Source of the DNA: Casp-actino8 sp044358015
GTDB lineage: Bacteria > Actinomycetota > Acidimicrobiia > Acidimicrobiales > Ilumatobacteraceae
Assembly (NCBI GenBank): GCA_044358015.1
Contig: JBIKOO010000006.1
Location: forward strand, 13,891 to 77,890
DNA: 64,000 bases
Direction: 5' to 3'
Below, in pieces: positions 58,768-64,000 of the stretch. Below the pieces are notes generated by a model that searched no databases, was not told the DNA's origin, and saw only the letters and a list, made by a program, of their open reading frames with translations. The translations under genes and the position numbers were made by a program. Positions within the stretch are counted from its first letter, which is position 1. Every line of letters begins with the position of its first letter.

Positions 58768-58952
58768 CGCATCCATTCGACCGTCCGCTCGAGACCTGTT
58801 CGCAGGTCGACTGGGACGACACCGGGGTTCAATTTGAGGCCTGACGAGAGATCATCGATTCCGACGATCTACGTCAATGGATGGAGGGAATTTAGGTACT
58901 GGCAGAGGTTCGCTCCGATGAACCCAGCGGCTCTGGTGACTACGACCTTCAC
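58746..58952 (-). pseudogene. Decayed NAD-dependent epimerase with internal deletion and stop
   Basis: Reading leftward from GTG 58952 gives KVVVTRAAGFIGANLCQYL, clearly an epimerase Rossmann start with the first Gly of GAAGFIG changed to Arg. A TAG follows after 27 codons, then IVGIDDLSSGLK, and the frame jumps at once to the family's C-terminal end PVDLRTGLERTVEWMRQ. About 250 central residues are missing. It is the second epimerase with a central deletion in this window. It ends inside the 3' end of the glycosyltransferase gene. Confidence 0.8.
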
Positions 58953-59194
58953 GTGACCCTCTCCAAGCGATCGGTGATCTGGACCGTTTTGCTTGAGTTT
59001 AGGTGCGACGGTCCGACGCCTCACTTTCTAGTGGAAGGATGCGAGGTGGTCCGTCGATTTCTGAGGATCGGTTCGTTCCGCTCTATCTCAGCGATCGGAG
59101 CCTGTCGTCAAATGGGACGTCGCTGTGCGATTCCAGAGAAAGCGATTGGAGGTTATAGTAGTGACGTGCATGTCTTGTGGAAATCTCGCAGAAC
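58953..59194. other. Intergenic region with a candidate promoter
   Basis: About 240 bases with no convincing gene; the 81-codon frame on the plus strand shows no family features. TATAGT at 59154-59159 is a good -10 box, with TTCCAG (59131-59136) 17 bp upstream as a weak -35, and could drive the O-antigen ligase gene. Confidence 0.4.
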
Positions 59195-60505
59195 ATGATT
59201 TCTCGTCGGACCCCGTACCTTCTTCTCGCCTTTGCGGCGGGGTTGGTACTCGCGTTTTTACTGTATAGGTACAGGGGGCTCTTCCTGCTGGGGTTGCCTT
59301 CCCTGATCATCGTGGCGGCGTTGTTCGCTTGTTACTTGTTTCCTGCCCCTGCAATCGTCGCATCTGTACCTCTTCTCTTTTTGCAGGATTCCGTTCCGTT
59401 TCTAGGCCTGGTCGGACGACTCCCGATGATAATCTCGGCGGTCTGGGTGATCGGCCTCGTGCAGGGAAGGTGGAGATTCACCCCTGCGCACGTTCGGTTG
59501 CTCGCGTTCGCCGGCACCCTGATGATTTCCTATGTCTTTGCCCCCGACGGACACGATGTCGGGCCCTACGCCAGCGGGTTTTTCGGGATGCTCCAGGGCC
59601 TCGGACTCGCGTGTGCGGCATTGTCGGTCCGTCTCAGGATCACGTCGATTGTCGTGGCGATCGGGATCACGTCGGTCGTCGCCGCGCTCTTCGTGGCGAC
59701 AGGCGGATTCGGGGGTTCTGGGGTCGTCGAGTACGACTTCGGGGCCTACACACGTGTCCTTGCGTTCGGTCTGAATTCGAACTCGCTTGGGACGATTTCC
59801 GCAGTCGCAGTCGCCGCGGTCGTCGGACTAGCGCTCGACAAGCGCCGGCAGCTCATACTCGTCGGAGCGATCCCATCTATCCTCATCCTGCCCGACCTTA
59901 AATCCAGGTCGTCGATCGGCCTCATCCTCGTCGGTGTACTCGTAGCGGTCGTGATTCGAATCGGGCTTCGGAAGGTCGTGGCGGCGATCGCGGCGATCGT
60001 TGTCTTCTTCGTGTTCACCGGCTCGACGCTCGCTCCGCTCTATCAACAGGCGCTTGGTGCTCGAGCGAACAGCGATCTTTCGAGCACTGATTCCTATAGG
60101 GCAGCAGTGATTCCGCTCGCATTGGAGCTCGGGTTCTCGCATCCACTGGTGGGAATAGGCGACGGCAACTTCCAGCGATACGCATCCGACTCACCCGAGA
60201 TCGGCATCGGGCTGAACACGCACAACGAATTCACTCGTCTGCTCGCCGAGTTCGGATTGCCCGCTCTGATCGCATTCATCGTGGTGCTCGTGCCCGCCCT
60301 GCGGAAATCATTTCGCTTCGACCGCACGAGAAGTTCGTTTCCCATATTGGTCGTGCTGGTCTGTTCGCTCTTGATCAGCAACCAACTCGGAAACCTGAAG
60401 ATCTACGGGGGATTCTGGATTCTCCTCGGCGGAGTGTTGGCGCTTCGTCCTCGCAACACCGATGCTCCGCAGTCGGTCGACGTGGGATCGGTCGAGACCG
60501 TCTAG
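59195..60505 (+). CDS. O-antigen ligase/Wzy-like membrane protein
   Basis: A 436-residue protein with about 11 membrane helices. The large periplasmic loop precedes GIGLNTHNEFTRLLAEFGLPALIAF (about 345-370), the H-N-E motif of the O-antigen ligase/polymerase (Wzy_C) family; an upstream loop contains ALGARANSDLSSTDSYRAAVIPLAL and HPLVGIGDGNF, also characteristic. It would polymerise or transfer the repeat unit made by the island enzymes. ATG 59195 is used; GTG 59177 adds six residues. Confidence 0.88.
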   Translation: MISRRTPYLLLAFAAGLVLAFLLYRYRGLFLLGLPSLIIVAALFACYLFPAPAIVASVPLLFLQDSVPFLGLVGRLPMIISAVWVIGLVQGRWRFTPAHVRLLAFAGTLMISYVFAPDGHDVGPYASGFFGMLQGLGLACAALSVRLRITSIVVAIGITSVVAALFVATGGFGGSGVVEYDFGAYTRVLAFGLNSNSLGTISAVAVAAVVGLALDKRRQLILVGAIPSILILPDLKSRSSIGLILVGVLVAVVIRIGLRKVVAAIAAIVVFFVFTGSTLAPLYQQALGARANSDLSSTDSYRAAVIPLALELGFSHPLVGIGDGNFQRYASDSPEIGIGLNTHNEFTRLLAEFGLPALIAFIVVLVPALRKSFRFDRTRSSFPILVVLVCSLLISNQLGNLKIYGGFWILLGGVLALRPRNTDAPQSVDVGSVETV

Positions 60506-60507
60506 AT

Positions 60508-62496
60508 CTACCGAGTCAGTAGCCTGAGGCGCTCTCGCACGACTGGCGCCAGCGACTCGGAGGCCGGGACGCTGATGTGGCCTCCGTCTCGCCACGTGAC
60601 GATGCCATCGCTGCGCAGTGATTCGCAGAAACCTTCGAGACAGATGGAATCCGTGAAGTCCCAGAAGGCGGCACCGGTGTTCTCGGCCGCCATGGATTCG
60701 ATGGCATGTCCCTCGAGAAGGAGCGTCGATGAGTCTGCTGCGAAAGAATCTCCGCCGATGCATCCTGCGCCTCGAATCCAAAGAGCGAGGGCCGAGCACG
60801 AACCAAGTGTGTAGTTGCCGAGCTGTGGTGCTTGGGCGATGAGCACGACCCGACTTCCCATCGCCTGGATCTCGCGGATCGTCTGCTCAAGTTGCGACTG
60901 GAACACGCGCACTTGATCGGACCCAGTGACGACGCTTCCATCGCTCGGGTCGACGACCGCGTACTCTTTGGCGCCGTGTGCGTAACCCCGCGTCGAATTC
61001 GCAATGATCACGATGTCAGGTGGCGAGGTCTTCATATCCGCTAATGATTTCGAGACGAACTCGGTGCACCGGTCTTGAGGTATCCCATTTCGGACCAATG
61101 TGAGGTGCACGAACGGGCACGCATTCTGGTTCACCACCTTGAGTGAGTCCGAGGAACCGGCGATTCCGTCGCGCAGCGCCTCCGTGAACTGATCGGCGTT
61201 AGAGTCGCCGACGAGCAGGATTCGTCTGCCGGACCTCGAGGTTGAACCCCATGTGCATGCGTCAGATCCCGGCGCATCGACCGATGGGAACTTACTGCAG
61301 TCTCGCGTCGCACCGGCGTGTGGCTCTATTGCGTTCATGTATTTCGCGATCTGGCGAGTTGGTGTGATCGCATTTCCGAGTCCAGATACGACGGACAGCG
61401 CGATGACGATGGGAATGGTGATGCAGGCGATTCCGATAGAGAGTTGTCGGGCCGGAGTGGCGAACTTCTGCCGGCGGAATCGCTGTTCGATCCACTTGTA
61501 CGAAGCAAGTGCTGGAATCAGCGAGAGTGCTCCGGCGATGATGAGCGGGATGTTGCCAGCTGTCGGCCAGAATGCGCCGACGAACACGATCAACGGCCAA
61601 TGCCAGAGATACCAGCTGTACGAGATTGTGCCCATCCATGCGAATGCAGCGGCAACCGGGTTGCTGCTCGACCGACTCGATGCCGACGTGCACGCATGGA
61701 TCGCGAGCGCAGTGCCGAGGACGGGTATCACAGCTGCAAAACCGGGAAACGTTGTCTTGTCGGTGTACACGATCGCGGCGATGAGGATCAGGGAAATGCC
61801 GACGGTCAACTCGATGCGGCACGAGATCTTTGAACGCATCCGACGAACTGGTACAAGTACCAGGATCACCCCGATCGCGAATTCCCAGGCTCTGGTAATC
61901 GGCGAGAAGAACGCGAATCGCTCGCCCTGGAATACCCAAAATTCGGCCCCACCGGTGAAGTAAACGGAGAGGGCGAACGACGCCACGGCGAGAGCGAGGA
62001 GTCCTCCGCGGAGTAGCCAGATCGACCGGCGAACGCGCACAGAACAGAGCCACACGACCAGGAGGATGATTGGGAACGCGAAGTAGAACTGTTCCTCGAC
62101 CGAGAGGGACCATGTGTGGAGCAAGGGGTTGAGCGTGGCGGCGACCCCGAAGTAGCCGTTTGACGCCGTGGCGTAGAGATAGGTGTTCGCATTGAAGAGC
62201 GAGGCCGCGACTCCTGTCCCGACCTTCGACTGTGGCGCAGCGATCGGAGCGAGGAGCGGACTCAGCGCGATCACTGTCACGACGAGAAGGCACAAAGCCG
62301 GAAGGATGCGTTGCACTCGTCGTCCATAGAACGACTTGGCTCCAATTCGGTTCGAACCAAGCAGACTCTTGACGAGCAATCTGCCGATTACGAAACCCGA
62401 GATGACGAAGAAGACGTCAACTCCGACGAACCCTCCGCTCAGGAGGAACTTCGAGTGATAGAGGACGACCGCCAGGACCGCGAGTCCGCGCATCAA
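60508..62496 (-). CDS. Membrane acyltransferase with C-terminal SGNH domain (OafA type)
   Basis: A 662-residue two-domain enzyme. The Acyltransferase-3 domain (about 1-370, 10 helices) has RGLAVLAVVLYHSKF with the catalytic His near residue 14, FVGVDVFFVISGFVI, and TWSLSVEEQFYFAFP. A linker leads to an SGNH domain (about 410-660) with LLVGDSNADQFTEAL, VIIANSTRG and the C-terminal DGGHIS (His). It O-acylates surface sugars. The start is uncertain: family-like sequence TFRPDVQLM continues upstream of the first usable start codons (TTG 62496, ATG 62493). It is convergent with the ligase. Confidence 0.9.
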   Translation of the reverse strand: MMRGLAVLAVVLYHSKFLLSGGFVGVDVFFVISGFVIGRLLVKSLLGSNRIGAKSFYGRRVQRILPALCLLVVTVIALSPLLAPIAAPQSKVGTGVAASLFNANTYLYATASNGYFGVAATLNPLLHTWSLSVEEQFYFAFPIILLVVWLCSVRVRRSIWLLRGGLLALAVASFALSVYFTGGAEFWVFQGERFAFFSPITRAWEFAIGVILVLVPVRRMRSKISCRIELTVGISLILIAAIVYTDKTTFPGFAAVIPVLGTALAIHACTSASSRSSSNPVAAAFAWMGTISYSWYLWHWPLIVFVGAFWPTAGNIPLIIAGALSLIPALASYKWIEQRFRRQKFATPARQLSIGIACITIPIVIALSVVSGLGNAITPTRQIAKYMNAIEPHAGATRDCSKFPSVDAPGSDACTWGSTSRSGRRILLVGDSNADQFTEALRDGIAGSSDSLKVVNQNACPFVHLTLVRNGIPQDRCTEFVSKSLADMKTSPPDIVIIANSTRGYAHGAKEYAVVDPSDGSVVTGSDQVRVFQSQLEQTIREIQAMGSRVVLIAQAPQLGNYTLGSCSALALWIRGAGCIGGDSFAADSSTLLLEGHAIESMAAENTGAAFWDFTDSICLEGFCESLRSDGIVTWRDGGHISVPASESLAPVVRERLRLLTR

Positions 62497-62706
62497 CTGG
62501 ACATCGGGCCGGAACGTCTGCAGGGATGTGAAGTCGGACTCGGCGAAATCGCCGTGTTGATTGTCAGAGCTCTGGGTTGCGTTCTGCTGGTTCAGGGCGT
62601 CACCGACTTAGTTCTCAACCTCCCGAAAGAAGCGCAATGATAGGATACTTGATGAGTTCCTAGGGGGGTGAACCGCTGTGCGCTTATCGAAATCGGTCGA
62701 AGAAGC

Positions 62707-63783
62707 ATGAGAGTCTTCGCGGTCCTGGCGTCCTCTGAACGAATGGGTGGTGCCGAGCGCAGCGTCATCGAGCAGGCTGCGATCGGCGCCGAGTTCGCGC
62801 AGGAATGGGAGGTCGTGTCCTGCGGGTGCGACTCCGGCGTAGTCGCCGAGTTGGCCCGAGCATCGAGTGTTCGTGTTTCGTGTTTCGACTCGATTCGTGC
62901 GGTGGTTCGGCATGTCACGAGGGCCGACCCGGACGTGATCTACGTGTTCGGACTCCGGTGGTCCCTGATCTTTCGGCTGGTGAGGCTGGTCAATCGAGGC
63001 GGTCGCCGACCCCTTCTCTTCTCGGCGCAACGAGGCCTCGATGTCTGGCGACGATGGCCCCACAACCTCGTCGATCGGTGGAGCCAACGGCTGGTCGATC
63101 GGTACGTGCCCAATTCGAGATCTGCATCGACGATGCTCGTCGACGAGGTCGGTATCGACCCCGAACGCATCGATGTCATCCGGGGCGGGGTCGGCGTCGA
63201 CTGGCTGCGGCCCCCGGCGCGAATGCATCGGCCAGATGGTGACCCTCTCCGAATTATGATGGTCGGGAACAGCCGACCTGAGAAGTCCTATCCGCAGGCG
63301 ATCGCGGCGCTCGGAGGCCTTGCCGATCTCGAGTGGCGCGCAACCATCTTCACCGACGATTCGCTCGCGATCGACGAGATCCTGCAGGAGTCCGGGATCG
63401 CCGGAAGGGTGAACGTGGTGACCGGCCGTCGCCTGAGGCCTGTGGATTACGACGAGTTCGATCTTCTGTTCCACGCGGCGATAGCGGAGAGTTACCCGCG
63501 AACGATCCTCGAGGCGCAGGCGAGAGGACTGCGCATCGTCGCCAGTGATGTCGGCGACGTTCGTGACATCGTCGGCCCCGACGGTCTGCTGTTCCGATCG
63601 AGTGACGTCGTTGCCGCACAAGTCCTGATTCGGCGTGTGATCGAGGGCGAGCCCGGACCTCGACATCTGGTTCCGGTTCGATCCATTTACGACGCGGCAC
63701 GGGAGTTCGGCGACTTGGCGCGACGGCTGGCCGCCGACGCTGCGTCGGGTGAAGGTCCGACGGGTTCCCGGTCGACTGAGTGA
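62707..63783 (+). CDS. Glycosyltransferase, GT-B fold (family 4-like)
   Basis: A 358-residue protein beginning RVFAVLASSERMGGAERSVIEQA, the GGAE acceptor loop. The donor-binding half has LRIMMVGNSRPEKSYPQAIAAL (about 193-214), DYDEFDLLFHAAIAESYPRTILEAQARGLRIVASDVGDVRDIVGPDGLLF with the E-x7-E equivalent. ATG 62707 is preferred; an in-frame GTG 62668 adds 13 residues. It is divergent from the acyltransferase and shares its promoter region with a TAGGAT -10-like box near 62641. Confidence 0.85.
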   Translation: MRVFAVLASSERMGGAERSVIEQAAIGAEFAQEWEVVSCGCDSGVVAELARASSVRVSCFDSIRAVVRHVTRADPDVIYVFGLRWSLIFRLVRLVNRGGRRPLLFSAQRGLDVWRRWPHNLVDRWSQRLVDRYVPNSRSASTMLVDEVGIDPERIDVIRGGVGVDWLRPPARMHRPDGDPLRIMMVGNSRPEKSYPQAIAALGGLADLEWRATIFTDDSLAIDEILQESGIAGRVNVVTGRRLRPVDYDEFDLLFHAAIAESYPRTILEAQARGLRIVASDVGDVRDIVGPDGLLFRSSDVVAAQVLIRRVIEGEPGPRHLVPVRSIYDAAREFGDLARRLAADAASGEGPTGSRSTE

Positions 63784-63873
63784 GTGGAATTTATAGCCGC
63801 GCATTCCTGAATTTTCCTAACATGGCTTTTCGGATCCATCCGTGAATCCTGCGGAGAAGGTGCTCGTCAAGTT

Positions 63874-64000
63874 ATGTGTGGGATCGCGGGCGTTGCCAGT
63901 TCTGAGTCCGGATCCGTGGGACGAAATGAACTGGAGAGGGTCCAAGCGATGTGCGATGCGATAGCACACCGAGGGCCAGACGATGACGGGTTCGGCTGGG
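63874..64000 (+). CDS. asnB: Asparagine synthetase (glutamine-hydrolysing), 5' part
   Basis: The first 42 codons read MCGIAGVASSESG ... AHRGPDDDGFGW: the N-terminal nucleophile Cys2 of a class II glutamine amidotransferase and the HRGPD substrate motif. The gene runs off the right end of the window. In polysaccharide clusters such AsnB-like enzymes often amidate sugar acids (WbpS-like) rather than make asparagine. GAGAAGG lies about 15 bases upstream. Confidence 0.9.
   Translation, partial: MCGIAGVASSESGSVGRNELERVQAMCDAIAHRGPDDDGFGW

Noticed and set aside
58953..59198. An 81-codon plus-strand frame before the O-antigen ligase
   Set aside because: No family features, and a good -10 box for the next gene lies inside it.
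62608..63804. A 398-codon minus-strand frame
   Set aside because: Opposite the glycosyltransferase at 62707-63783; composition is rich in Arg/Pro/Ser without motifs, typical of an antisense shadow.

Overview
The window looks like chromosomal DNA of an actinobacterium, most likely an uncultivated member of the Acidimicrobiia or a close relative. Signs of this are the DUF3263/LytR_C gene pair, a CysO-type sulfur carrier, actinobacterial HemQ, a mycothiol-type maleylpyruvate isomerase domain, an SCO6745-family protein, the PDZ-S16 protease near a UPF0182 protein, and many genes whose start codon lies 6-7 nt after a TANNNT -10 box (leaderless transcription). Base composition is moderate up to about 54.9 kb and clearly richer in G+C after that.

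Layout. 1-5.8 kb: housekeeping (a cAMP-receptor-like domain, ispD-ispF-rlmB, tRNA-Thr, udk, DUF3263-LytR_C, glycerate kinase, cysO). 5.8-12 kb: an FAD oxidoreductase, groEL with a perfect CIRCE operator, an ATP-grasp enzyme, a membrane-anchored propeller-like protein and fdhD. 12-18 kb: a large LPXTG-anchored surface protein, hemQ, an amino-acid-type binding lipoprotein. 18-27.8 kb: glnD, a Nudix hydrolase, PAC2, a redoxin read through an in-frame UGA (probable selenoprotein), an MTA/SAH-deaminase-like hydrolase and small enzymes. 27.8-37.4 kb: a Baeyer-Villiger-type monooxygenase, an MFS exporter, an SDR, pirin, a modABC operon carrying its own PadR-type regulator, an HD-domain protein, an MDMPI protein and an ArsI/CadI-like protein. 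37.4-42.1 kb: an L-fucose/L-fuconate-type catabolic cluster and a GDT1-family exporter. 42.1-50.5 kb: a PIN toxin/antitoxin pair with an operator, a HEAT protein, a PDZ-S16 protease, a DivIVA-like protein with a phage MuF-like C-terminus and a UPF0182 protein. 50.6-54.7 kb: a small glycosylation cluster in which an epimerase and a DegT aminotransferase have in-frame internal deletions, then an MTA/SAH nucleosidase. 54.77 kb: initiator tRNA with a strong terminator. 55-64 kb: a GC-rich surface-polysaccharide island (PglC/PglE/PglD-like genes, glycosyltransferases, O-antigen ligase, acyltransferase, asparagine synthetase start) that also holds a decayed epimerase.

Links between regions. Molybdate uptake (modABC), FdhD and a putative selenocysteine codon in one window together suggest a Mo/Se formate dehydrogenase elsewhere in the genome. 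No selA/selB/selC or fdh structural gene is visible here. The most interesting observations are the UGA-containing redoxin with a SECIS-like hairpin at the expected distance, the DivIVA-MuF fusion, the series of in-frame deletions in sugar-nucleotide genes, the PadR-controlled mod operon whose palindrome sits on the -35 box, and the island next to tRNA-fMet. The longest stretches without a gene are about 210-240 bases (18178-18385, 7312-7531, 54850-55081 and 58953-59194) and each is described below.
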